13,390 bases of DNA from Gemmatimonadales bacterium (GCA_013812695.1 JACCSZ010000423.1:1-13390), one strand, 5' to 3'. Shown: positions 6,813 through 13,247, counted from the first letter of the stretch. Notes: generated from the letters alone by a model not told the origin. Program-made: numbers and translations.

Positions 6813-8342
6813 ATGCCGCGCGCGCTGATCTCGGTCAGCGACAAGCGGGGGATCGTCCCGTTCGCCGAAGGCCTGGTGGAGCTCGGGTGGGAGTTGATCT
6901 CCACCGGGGGAACCGCCGCCGCGCTCCGGACGGCGGGCCTCGACGTGACGACGGTGAACGAGGTCACGGGCTTTCCGGAGCTGTTGGATGGGCGCGTGAA
7001 GACACTGCATCCGGCCATCCATGGGGCCCTGCTCGCGCGGCGCGACCTGCCCGCGCACGAGGCCGCGATCCGGGAGCATGGCATCCAGCCCATCGACCTC
7101 GTGGCCGTCAACCTGTACCCATTCCAGATGACGATCTCGCAGCCCGGCGTGTCGTTCGACGACGCGGTCGAGAACATCGACATCGGCGGCCCGTCGATGC
7201 TCCGCTCCGCGGCCAAGAACCACGAGTTCGTGCTGCCCGTGGTGGACCCCACCGACTATCCCAAGGTGCTCGACCTGCTCCGGCAGGGCGCGCTCACGCC
7301 CGACCTCCGGCGCCGGTTCGCGGCCAAAGTGTTCGCGCACACCGCCGACTACGACGCGGCCATCGCCGCGTATCTCACGCCGCCGGCGGATGGGCTCCCG
7401 CAGCGGCTCGGGATCGCCATGGAGCGGACCCAGCTGTTGCGCTACGGCGAGAATCCGAGCCAGCGCGCCGCGCTGTACGTGACCGAGGAGCCGCGCGGGA
7501 TGCGCGACCTGGCCCAGCGCCAGGGCAAGGAGCTCTCCTTCAACAACCTGCTCGATCTCGACGCCGCCATGTGGACCGTGGCCAGTTGGAGCAACCGTCC
7601 GGCCTGCGCGGTCATCAAGCATACGACGCCGTGCGGGATCGCGGTGGCCGGGTCGGCCGTCGAGGCGTTCCGGAAAGCCCGGGCCACCGATCCCGCGAGC
7701 GCGTTCGGCTCCGTCGTCGCCTTCAACACCGTGGTCGACCGGGCCACTGCCGAGGCGATGCGCGACCTGTTCGTCGAGGTGGTGGTGGCCCCATCGTACC
7801 ACGACGAAGCCCTGGCGGTGTTCGCCGCCAAGCCGGCGCTCAGGGTGATCGAGCTGCCGGTGAGCCGCGGGACGGGGTCGCTGGACTTCAAGCGCGTTCG
7901 CGGCGGCTTCCTGGTGCAGGACCAGTTTCGGTTCGACCCCTCGGATCGTGAGTGGAGCGTGAGCACCGACCGGCAGCCGACCGAGGCGGAGTGGAACGAT
8001 CTCCGCTTCGCGTGGGCGGCGGTCGCGCCGGTCAAGTCGAACGCCATCCTGCTCGCCCGGGACGAGGCCGCGATCGGCATCGGTGCCGGCCAGATGAGCC
8101 GGGTGGACAGCGCGTTTCTGGCCGTCCACAAGGCCCGCGAGGCCGGCCACGATCCCGCCGGCAGCGTGCTGGCCTCCGATGCCTTCTTCCCGTTCGCCGA
8201 CGGCGTCCAGCAGGCCGCCGGTGCCGGCGTGGCCGCGATCATCCAGCCTGGCGGCTCGGTGCGGGACGCCGAAGTCGTCGACGCGGCCAACCGCCACGGC
8301 ATCGCCATGGTGATGACCGGGCGCCGCCAGTTCAGACACTAG
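6813..8342 (+). CDS. purH: Bifunctional AICAR transformylase / IMP cyclohydrolase
   Basis: PurH carries out the last two steps of IMP synthesis: formylation of AICAR with 10-formyl-THF, then ring closure. The 509-residue protein has the N-terminal MGS-like cyclohydrolase domain (ALISVSDKRGIVPFAEGL, then TGFPELLDGRVKTLHPAIHG with Lys63 and His66, and NIDIGGPSMLRSAAKNH). The transformylase domain follows: LRYGENPSQRAALY, KELSFNNLLDLDAA, IKHTTPCGIA with the catalytic Lys269-His270 pair, DPASAFGSVVAFN, GAGQMSRVDS and ASDAFFPFADGVQ. It ends in the family-typical RRQFRH. All motifs are intact. It lies seven bases after purN and 11 bases before the DUF2723 gene, so the three form one operon; the first two share both pathway and cofactor. 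Confidence 0.98.
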   Translation: MPRALISVSDKRGIVPFAEGLVELGWELISTGGTAAALRTAGLDVTTVNEVTGFPELLDGRVKTLHPAIHGALLARRDLPAHEAAIREHGIQPIDLVAVNLYPFQMTISQPGVSFDDAVENIDIGGPSMLRSAAKNHEFVLPVVDPTDYPKVLDLLRQGALTPDLRRRFAAKVFAHTADYDAAIAAYLTPPADGLPQRLGIAMERTQLLRYGENPSQRAALYVTEEPRGMRDLAQRQGKELSFNNLLDLDAAMWTVASWSNRPACAVIKHTTPCGIAVAGSAVEAFRKARATDPASAFGSVVAFNTVVDRATAEAMRDLFVEVVVAPSYHDEALAVFAAKPALRVIELPVSRGTGSLDFKRVRGGFLVQDQFRFDPSDREWSVSTDRQPTEAEWNDLRFAWAAVAPVKSNAILLARDEAAIGIGAGQMSRVDSAFLAVHKAREAGHDPAGSVLASDAFFPFADGVQQAAGAGVAAIIQPGGSVRDAEVVDAANRHGIAMVMTGRRQFRH

Positions 8343-8353
8343 CCACGGACCCC

Positions 8354-10468
8354 ATGACCGACTCTCCGCGCCAGTCCCCACCGTATCGCTGGGCCTTGGC
8401 CACCTTCGCCGTCGTGCTCGCGATCTACCTGGTGACCCTCGCGCCCACCACGGCGTTCTGGGACACCTCCGAGTATATCGCGGCCGCCCGGGTGCTCGGA
8501 ATTCCGCACCCGCCCGGGAATCCGCTCTTCATCATCCTGGCGCACACCTTCGGCCTGCTGCCGCTGGCGGCCTCGTACGCGGAGCGGATCAACCTGTTCG
8601 CGGCCACGACCAGCGCGGCGGCGGCGGGGCTCTGGTTCCTGGTGGCCGAGCGCTGGCTGCAGGGAATCGTGCGCCACCGGTGGGCGCGCTACGCGGCGGC
8701 GTTCGGCGGCGTGCTGGTCGGCGCCACGTCCTGGTCGGTGTGGAATCAGAGCACGGTCAACGAGAAGGTGTACACCGTCTCGCTGCTCTCGATCGCGCTG
8801 GTCATGTGGCTGGTGGTGCGCTGGGGCGACGACGAGGCGGGGCCGCACCGCGACCGCTGGCTGGTGCTGATCGCCTACGTGCTGGCGCTGACCTCGACCA
8901 ACCATCTGATGGGCCTGCTCGCACTGCCGGCCCTGGCAGTATACGTGCTGTGGACCGACTGGCGCGTCGTGACCCGCCCCACCGTGCTGATCGGCGTCGC
9001 GATCGCCGCGGTGGTCGGAATCTCGCTCAACTACCTCTGGCTTCCGATGCGTGCCGGGCAATACCCGCCCATCAACGAAGGCGAGCCGGTCGGCTTCTTC
9101 AGCCAGGCGCTGCAGGACGTGCTCAACCGGGTGCAGTACGGCAAGCCGGCGCTCACCGAGCGCCAGGCGAGCTTCCCCGGGCAGCTCGCCAACTTCTGGC
9201 AATACTACTCCTGGCAGTTCGCGCGCGACTGGGGCCAACTGTCCCGCATCGCCACCGCGATCTTCACGGTGCTCGGCCTGAGCGGGCTGTGGGCGCTGTG
9301 GAAGGCGGACCGGCGGGCCGGCGTGGCCGGACTGGCGTTGCTCGGCACGCTGTCGCTCGGGCTCGTGTTCTACATGAACTTCAAGTACGGCTTCTCGCAG
9401 TACCCGGACCAGCCGTCGCTGCCGCGGGAGGTGCGCGAGCGCGACTACTTCTTCATCGGATCGTTCGCGGTCTACGGCGCCTTCGTCGCGTGCGGGCTGG
9501 GTGCGCTGATGCAGTCGATCGTGGACGGGCTCCGCGACCGCGGCACCGCGGCCGCGCGCTGGGCGGCGACGTCACCGGTGCTGGCGCTGGCGTTCGTGCC
9601 GCTCGCCGGCAACTACGCCACGGCGAGCCGGGCGCACGAGACGATGGCGCGCGACTTCGCCTACGACATCCTCGAGAGCGTCGAGCCATACGGCATCCTG
9701 ATCACCGCCGGCGATAACGACACTTTCCCGCTCTGGTACGCGCAGGAGGTCGAGGGCATCCGCCGCGACGTGACGCTCGCCAACCTGTCGCTCATGAACA
9801 CCGAGTGGCACCTCCGGCAGCTCGCCCGGCGGGAGACCCCCGCCTTCGATCCCGCCCGGGCCGACGCCATCTGGCGCTCGTTCCCCGTTCCCCGGCGGCC
9901 GACCACGCCCGCGCTCGCGCTGAGCATCGCCGAGGTCGACAGCCTTCCGGAGGCCATGCAGGTGCCGGCCGAGGGTGGGATTGCCTTCGACAGTCTCCAG
10001 ATCCGCTTCGGGCAGGACGTGCTGCTGCGCCAGGACCTGGCCACGATCTTTCTCATCCGCGACAACAAGGGGAAGCGCCCGGTGTTCTTCAGTTGGAGCG
10101 ATGGTGGCTACCCCGATCAGACCCTCGGCCTCAGCGCGTACCTGCTCTCGCAGGGCTTCGTGCGCAAGCTGATGCCCACCCCGGTCAAGCCGTCCGACAC
10201 CGTAGTGCTGAGCCAGGGGCTGGGGTACGTGGACATCCCGCGGACCAACACCCTGCTCTGGGACGTATACCATTGGCAGAGTGCCACCCGGGCACGGCCG
10301 TTCGGGTGGGTCGATCCGCCGTCGGGATCGATCCTGCAACTCTATTCGGTCGTGTACGGCGGATCGGCCCGGGTATTCGAGGCGGCGGGCGATTCGACCG
10401 TCGCGAGCCGGGCGGACTCGGTGGCGCGCGAGGTCACTCGGCAGCTCAGCGGTCGCGCGATGTTCTGA
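8354..10468 (+). CDS. DUF2723 / GT117-family multi-pass membrane protein
   Basis: The 704-residue inner-membrane protein belongs to the DUF2723 family (annotated as glycosyltransferase family 117, related to eukaryotic TMEM260, an O-mannosyltransferase). The first transmembrane helix (about 12-31) is followed by FWDTSEYIAAARVLGIPHPPGNPLF, the family's GT-C-like catalytic loop with Asp37, Glu40 and the HPPG turn at 52-55. About ten hydrophobic segments span roughly residues 12-420. The soluble C-terminal part begins with ITAGDNDTFPLWYAQEVEGIRRDV (Asp454 in GDND), another family hallmark, and LSLMNTEWHLRQL. The likely role is transfer of a lipid-linked sugar to exported protein or lipid, but donor and acceptor are unknown. 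Start ATG 8354 fits the family N-terminus; the ribosome-binding site is weak. Its place behind purH has no obvious metabolic reason. Confidence 0.92.
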   Translation: MTDSPRQSPPYRWALATFAVVLAIYLVTLAPTTAFWDTSEYIAAARVLGIPHPPGNPLFIILAHTFGLLPLAASYAERINLFAATTSAAAAGLWFLVAERWLQGIVRHRWARYAAAFGGVLVGATSWSVWNQSTVNEKVYTVSLLSIALVMWLVVRWGDDEAGPHRDRWLVLIAYVLALTSTNHLMGLLALPALAVYVLWTDWRVVTRPTVLIGVAIAAVVGISLNYLWLPMRAGQYPPINEGEPVGFFSQALQDVLNRVQYGKPALTERQASFPGQLANFWQYYSWQFARDWGQLSRIATAIFTVLGLSGLWALWKADRRAGVAGLALLGTLSLGLVFYMNFKYGFSQYPDQPSLPREVRERDYFFIGSFAVYGAFVACGLGALMQSIVDGLRDRGTAAARWAATSPVLALAFVPLAGNYATASRAHETMARDFAYDILESVEPYGILITAGDNDTFPLWYAQEVEGIRRDVTLANLSLMNTEWHLRQLARRETPAFDPARADAIWRSFPVPRRPTTPALALSIAEVDSLPEAMQVPAEGGIAFDSLQIRFGQDVLLRQDLATIFLIRDNKGKRPVFFSWSDGGYPDQTLGLSAYLLSQGFVRKLMPTPVKPSDTVVLSQGLGYVDIPRTNTLLWDVYHWQSATRARPFGWVDPPSGSILQLYSVVYGGSARVFEAAGDSTVASRADSVAREVTRQLSGRAMF

Positions 10469-10488
10469 GCCGACGCTCGAGGGTCGGC
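10469..10488 (+). terminator. Weak hairpin after the purNH-DUF2723 operon
   Basis: Directly after the stop, GCCGAC (10469-10474) pairs with GTCGGC (10483-10488) around an 8-base loop. No T-run follows, so intrinsic termination would be inefficient; it may only stabilise the 3' end. The placement supports it, the structure alone is modest. Confidence 0.4.
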
Positions 10489-10595
10489 CATCGGCGCGTG
10501 ACGGTAGTCACGGCTGGCAGCGGCACACCAGAGCTACCATCTCATTCCTACGGCCAACTCATGCGGTTCATCTCAAGCCCAGGCGAGGGAGAGCT

Positions 10596-11024
10596 ATGGC
10601 GAACTGGAAAACCCAGGTAGGGCAGCTAGGGATGGGCGCGGTCGTGACCGGGCTGAAGGCGGTGCGGGGCCGCGTCTCCAAGGGCGACTACAAGCGCATG
10701 CTCGCCACCGCGATCGCTCAGCTGCTGGCCCTGCATCCGGATCTCGGGTCCCGTAAGGCCCGGCGGCGCGCTCGGAAGGTTACCGGCGCCAAGCCCGCCA
10801 AGAAGATCCTCGTAAAACCGTCCCGGAGTGGTGCGCGCAGGACCGCCGAGGCTACGGCCGTGGCCGCAGCAACCGCCGGTGCGCTGAAGGTGGTGGGGGC
10901 GATTGGCAAGAAGGTAGCCGCCAAGGTCGACGATGCGCTGGACTCGAAACGTGCGAGCCCGAACGCGGCGAGGCCACGACGACCCTCCAACGCCTCGCCG
11001 ACGGCCGACACGGCGGACGCCTGA
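10596..11024 (+). CDS. Small basic Ala/Lys/Arg-rich protein of unknown function
   Basis: I do not recognise this 142-residue protein. ATG 10596 is preceded by a good purine-rich ribosome-binding site (GAGGGAGAG, ending two bases upstream), which decides the start over longer versions of the frame. The N-terminal ~55 residues look helical (GDYKRMLATAIAQLLALHPD). A very basic segment follows (RKARRRARKVTGAKPAKK). Residues ~87-115 are an alanine-rich helix with Lys (AVAAATAGALKVVGAIGKKV) that is either amphipathic or weakly membrane-active. The last ~25 residues are disordered (Ser/Pro/Asp/Ala). No signal peptide is seen. Net charge is clearly positive, so nucleic-acid binding or a nucleoid role is possible, but that is inference from composition only. 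It stands alone, 127 bases after the DUF2723 gene. Confidence 0.72.
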   Translation: MANWKTQVGQLGMGAVVTGLKAVRGRVSKGDYKRMLATAIAQLLALHPDLGSRKARRRARKVTGAKPAKKILVKPSRSGARRTAEATAVAAATAGALKVVGAIGKKVAAKVDDALDSKRASPNAARPRRPSNASPTADTADA

Positions 11025-11026
11025 GT

Positions 11027-11044
11027 CGCGCCTGCGCCGGCGCG
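11027..11044 (+). terminator. GC hairpin after the basic protein gene
   Basis: CGCGCC (11027-11032) pairs with GGCGCG (11039-11044) around six bases, starting three bases after the stop codon. There is no T-tract, so this is at best a weak terminator or 3'-end stabiliser. Confidence 0.35.
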
Positions 11045-11062
11045 GCAAACCTGCCGCTCGGA

Positions 11063-11094
11063 TTGCCGCACCGGCCAGGCCTGGCGTAGCTTCC
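11063..11094 (+). promoter_or_regulatory. Putative promoter ahead of the tRNA-Ser-like sequence
   Basis: TTGCCG (11063-11068) and TAGCTT (11087-11092) are 18 bases apart. The region 11078-11094 matches the purN promoter core (6176-6193) except for one missing T. The tRNA-like 5' end at 11101 is nine bases past the hexamer, the same distance as the purN ATG from its copy. The recurrence in front of two unrelated genes is the main evidence. Confidence 0.6.
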
Positions 11095-11100
11095 GCGCGA

Positions 11101-11197
11101 GGCGTGGTGGCCGAGTGGTTGAAGGCAGCGTTCTTGAAAAGGCGACCTCGCGCTTTCCCACAGTGTCCTTTGGAGTCCTCCCCCGCCCTGCCACGTC
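11101..11197 (+). pseudogene. tRNA-Ser(UGA) with intact 5' half and unrecognisable 3' half
   Basis: Bases 11101-11127 match a bacterial tRNA-Ser closely: acceptor strand GGCGTGG, TG, D-stem GCC, D-loop GAGTGGTTGAA, D-stem GGC, then A. An anticodon loop CTTGAAA (11133-11139) has anticodon TGA at 11135-11137. After that the pattern fails. The anticodon stem GCGTT would have to pair with AGGCG, with only one or two pairs. No GGTTCGAATCC-type T arm is present; TTTGGAGTCC at 11168-11177 is a poor echo. CCACGTC at 11191-11197 could close the acceptor stem (six Watson-Crick pairs and one G-U) but without a CCA at the right place. It could be a decayed gene or a remnant left by an integration or deletion. 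An unusual tRNA-like RNA is less likely. A selenocysteine tRNA is not supported, because the D arm and anticodon are serine-type. Confidence 0.6.
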
Positions 11198-11214
11198 TGC
11201 ACCACAGGCGTGGC
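11190..11214 (+). other. Strong inverted repeat (hairpin) after the tRNA-like sequence
   Basis: GCCACG-T-CTG (11190-11199) pairs with CAG-G-CGTGGC (11205-11214) as a 10-bp stem with one T-G wobble and a 5-base loop, CACCA. The 3' arm contains GGCGTGG, the same seven bases as the tRNA acceptor strand at 11101. It has no T-tract. It could be a terminator-like 3' end, a recombination-site element or part of a degraded tRNA fold. Confidence 0.45.
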
Positions 11215-11259
11215 TAAGTCCGCGTCAGTCCGCCTGAGGTCCCTACGGGCTCGTGAGTC

Positions 11260-11311
11260 TCCCCACAAAATTCCCCACAGCGACCCCGGCATTGTGAGTT
11301 CGGGTGAGTTC
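11260..11311. repeat. Short direct repeats TCCCCACA and GTGAGTTC
   Basis: TCCCCACA occurs at 11260-11267 and 11272-11279 (12-base period), with a related TTCCCACAG at 11155-11163. GTGAGTTC occurs at 11294-11301 and 11304-11311 (10-base period). Closely spaced short direct repeats beside a tRNA are seen as arm-binding sites of tyrosine integrases at attachment sites, but no integrase gene is in the window, so that reading is tentative. Confidence 0.35.
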
Positions 11312-11441
11312 AGCCCCCGATCAGCTTGACCTCTTGCCGATCGACGTGCACGCGCACGGTCCGTCCGGGTCGATGTGCACCTGGGCGGTGTTCAGGAACC
11401 GCGCGCGCCGCCGCCTGTCAGTTCGACGATGGCCTGAATCT
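11310..11441 (-). pseudogene. Possible frame-shifted tail of the small minus-strand gene
   Basis: Downstream of the TGA at 11442, coding-like codon use with G/C third positions appears to continue in shifting minus-strand frames. One frame gives VVGLKIQAIVELTGGG down to a stop at 11392. A second gives LNTAQVHIDPDG. The original frame then resumes as TVRVHVDRQEVKLIGG with a stop at 11310-11312. Each step equals the loss of one base, and three losses restore the frame. Joined, the pieces read like one beta-rich protein. This is a judgement by eye and could be chance in GC-rich DNA. Confidence 0.3.
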
Positions 11442-11672
11442 TCAACCCAACAACGGTCGGAGTCCGGCCGCGGTTCGATCCAACACGGTGAACGTCAAGT
11501 TCGCCCGGCCGCGCCCGAAGCCGGTGCCGTCGGCCAGTCGCAGATATCCGGCGACGTGATCGCGTAGAGCTCGGCTCTTGGCGTCCACCCCGGTCGTCTC
11601 GCACTTGGAACCGCCGCGCAAGAACCGTTCGACCTCCAAATGCGAGTAGCCCACATAGACGCGAATGGTCAC
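11442..11672 (-). CDS. Small unknown protein, possibly truncated by frameshift
   Basis: I do not recognise this 76-residue product. GTG 11672 is preceded by GGGCGGAG at a suitable distance, and codon third positions are mostly G or C as in the neighbours, which argues that it is translated or recently was. The N-terminus TIRVYVGYSHLEVERFLRGG looks like a strand-turn-helix. A charged middle and LTFTVLDRTAA, another likely strand, follow. There is no signal peptide or membrane segment. It is the third of three same-strand genes, 49 bases after the 106-residue protein. The sequence beyond its stop seems to continue the protein in other frames, so it may be the front of a decayed ~120-residue gene. 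The call of a real gene is uncertain. Confidence 0.42.
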   Translation of the reverse strand: MTIRVYVGYSHLEVERFLRGGSKCETTGVDAKSRALRDHVAGYLRLADGTGFGRGRANLTFTVLDRTAAGLRPLLG

Positions 11673-11721
11673 GGTTAAACTCCGCCCTAGAACGGCGCTT
11701 GACGCGATCCGAACGAGGTCA

Positions 11722-12042
11722 CTAGTCGCCGTGGCCCCAAACCACAACATCGATCTTTGAATCGCGCTCGACCACCACGAAACGTGCCTTGGGCTTCGAG
11801 CGCATTCGCGCGGCTACGTGAAGCCTGTCGAGGTGTGCAGCCAAATCGGTCGGAGCGCAATGTTCGAGCACGCTTCGGGTGATCCAGAGAGTCGGTGAGC
11901 CCAGTTGCTCTTCGTGGCGCCACGCGTACACCTCGTCGTCGAAGTAGTAGCGCGTCGAGTTCACGGAATAGCCTTGCGCCTTCATCCACTCCCGAACCTT
12001 CGCGTCCATCTCTGCGGGAGGTGTCCAGCTATCCGGCTTCAT
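11722..12042 (-). CDS. Conserved-looking 106-aa protein of unknown function, coupled to zf-TFIIB gene
   Basis: I do not recognise this protein. ATG 12042 is preceded by a very strong ribosome-binding site (AAGGAGGGAGA, directly upstream) and overlaps the TGA of the zinc-ribbon gene as ATGA, which fixes the start; the frame is open for 39 more codons upstream, but they lie inside that gene. The sequence is mixed alpha/beta: helix PPAEMDAKVREWMKAQGY, strand STRYYFDDEVYAWRHEE, SPTLWITRSVLEHC, helix TDLAAHLDRLHVAARM, and a closing strand ARFVVVERDSKIDVVVWG. The middle (YFDDEVYAWRHEE...LWITRSVLE) resembles small cytoplasmic modification or ligand-binding folds only in general shape. No signal peptide or membrane segment is seen. 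Translational coupling suggests it works with the zinc-ribbon protein, perhaps in a stable ratio. Confidence 0.75.
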   Translation of the reverse strand: MKPDSWTPPAEMDAKVREWMKAQGYSVNSTRYYFDDEVYAWRHEEQLGSPTLWITRSVLEHCAPTDLAAHLDRLHVAARMRSKPKARFVVVERDSKIDVVVWGHGD

Positions 12043-12425
12043 TCTCCCTCCTTCGACGCACCGTAGCGCCGCCGGTCGCGCAGGAGCTTCCCGACTGTTT
12101 GCTCCTTGAACTCCGTGAACTCGCCCGCGTCGAAGAATGTGCCACCGCATACCGGGCACGATTCCACCCAGAGCTCCGGTTGCGGCGTATTGACCATTCG
12201 AACCATCAGGGTACCGTCCCTGGGGCAGAACACCTTAGGTTGAACGTTGTGCATCCCTGCCTGCCACGTGGGCCCCGTGTCGAGGGCCTCGGATCCAGTC
12301 CGGCCCCTCAGTTCATCGTGTTCTAGCGCGTCGAACCAGAGACCACCACACCGGATACATCGGTCCACTTCAATGTCCTCGAAGCGCACCGATTCCATTT
12401 CGGCCTGACACTTGGGGCATTCCAT
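12039..12425 (-). CDS. Zinc-ribbon protein with two zf-TFIIB-like knuckles
   Basis: The 128-residue soluble protein has two copies of the zf-TFIIB fold (PF13453 type). The first has ECPKCQAEM (Cys3, Cys6) and DRCIRCGGLWFDALEHDEL (Cys23, Cys26). The second has VFCPRDGTLMV (Cys67, with Asp70 where a second Cys is expected) and ESCPVCGGTFFDAGEFTEF (Cys90, Cys93). The CGGxWFDxxE ending is the family hallmark. A basic tail follows (LLRDRRRYGASKEGE). Such proteins are common in bacteria and often lack a known role; zinc binding and a nucleic-acid or protein contact are likely. ATG 12425 has GAGGAGG upstream; a longer frame to 12509 is unsupported. The missing ligand in knuckle two may weaken its zinc site. 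The next gene overlaps the stop. Confidence 0.88.
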   Translation of the reverse strand: MECPKCQAEMESVRFEDIEVDRCIRCGGLWFDALEHDELRGRTGSEALDTGPTWQAGMHNVQPKVFCPRDGTLMVRMVNTPQPELWVESCPVCGGTFFDAGEFTEFKEQTVGKLLRDRRRYGASKEGE

Positions 12426-12749
12426 ATTCAAACCCTCCTCGTGGAGGTGCGTCGCTCCGGAGCCCGGGTAGGGCCCTAACGTCCGAATTCTGTCCGGCAG
12501 CTCATGCATCGGTGACGCCCCTCAGGCCCAGACGCAAGGTGTCAGAAATGCGATGCCGAAACGAGGCTTTGTCCCCGACCCGCTTGCTCGCGTTGCGACT
12601 CGGCGGGTCTGTGGGTGGCTGGTGGGTTGGGGCCACGACGCTACGCTCGCTGCAATCCGTAAAGGGTCGCGTAACCAGGTCAGGTAATGAAGCGGGTCTC
12701 AAACTTCTTGGTAGTCTCTTCAGACCGGCATGGCGGCGTACCGATGAAC
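12426..12749. other. Intergenic region between zinc-ribbon and coiled-coil genes
   Basis: These 324 bases hold no gene I can support. Frames cross it on both strands, but their predicted residues are Arg/Ser/Pro-rich with no ribosome-binding site. Next to the zinc-ribbon gene, CCTCC (12434-12438) and GGAGG (12443-12447) form a small hairpin; on the minus strand it covers that gene's Shine-Dalgarno sequence. A weak -10-like GTTAGG (minus strand, 12480-12475) is the only promoter candidate. No tRNA, repeat array or terminator was seen. Confidence 0.6.
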
Positions 12750-13247
12750 TCACGGCCGCGGGAGACGGCCCGGACCGGCGGGAGGGATGTGGCCCGTGTG
12801 CTCCTGTTGACGGTCTCGCATCCAGCGGCGGAACTCCTCGACTGCAGCCTCCTGCTTCTCCGTCGCGACGCGGACTCGTCGCGCCATGTCCTTCATCTCC
12901 TCAAGCACCGCTCGGGCGCTCGCGGCCGACTGGCGGGCTTCCTCGGCAGCAACCCGAGCCACCTCGCTCATCTCACGGGCGCCCTCCGCCATGTCCCGGG
13001 CCCCCTCCTGACTATCCCGGACGTGCTCCGAGATGTCGCGGTCGCTTTCAGACTCGACGCGTTCCCCCTCGACGACGACACGCTGCCCCTCGTCCTCAGC
13101 GCGACTCTGTTCCCCTCGGTCCCGCAGGCGCTCGCCGATCCGGCGACCGTCCTCGGTCCCCCGGCGATGCAACTCGGCTTCCTCACGGCGGCGCTCCGCA
13201 GCCGCGCGGGCGCGCTCAGCCTGCTCACGGTCCTGTTCCCCGGTCAT
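12750..13247 (-). CDS. Coiled-coil protein of 20 consecutive x-R-x-x-x-E-x heptads
   Basis: The 165-residue protein is almost wholly helical. After MTGEQ, residues 6-145 divide without a break into 20 seven-residue units. Position 2 is Arg in 18 units (Lys and Glu in the others) and position 6 is Glu in 17. Example units are DREQAER, LRDRGEQ, VRDSQEG, AREMSEV and ARAVLEE. Arg and Glu four residues apart would form salt bridges along one helix face. In the first half, positions 1 and 4 are mostly polar, as in a single stable helix; from about residue 76 they become Val/Ala/Met, as in an alanine-type coiled coil. A Gly/Pro-rich tail of ~20 residues ends it. There is no signal peptide. ATG 13247 is chosen for the upstream AGAGGA. 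A rival plus-strand frame over the same bases is Arg/Pro-rich and lacks such order. Function is unknown; a scaffold or spacer is plausible. Confidence 0.8.
   Translation of the reverse strand: MTGEQDREQAERARAAAERRREEAELHRRGTEDGRRIGERLRDRGEQSRAEDEGQRVVVEGERVESESDRDISEHVRDSQEGARDMAEGAREMSEVARVAAEEARQSAASARAVLEEMKDMARRVRVATEKQEAAVEEFRRWMRDRQQEHTGHIPPAGPGRLPRP

Noticed and set aside
6498..8381. Long minus-strand open frame (627 codons) opposite purN and purH
   Set aside because: Antisense to two fully conserved enzymes; no recognisable domain and no ribosome-binding site that decides a start.
11101..11197. Selenocysteine tRNA (selC), tempting because selA is nearby
   Set aside because: The D arm and the TGA anticodon are those of tRNA-Ser; Sec tRNA would have anticodon TCA and an 8-bp acceptor stem.
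11304..11567. Plus-strand open frame of 87 codons
   Set aside because: No ribosome-binding site and poor codon pattern; the minus strand shows better coding character in the same bases.
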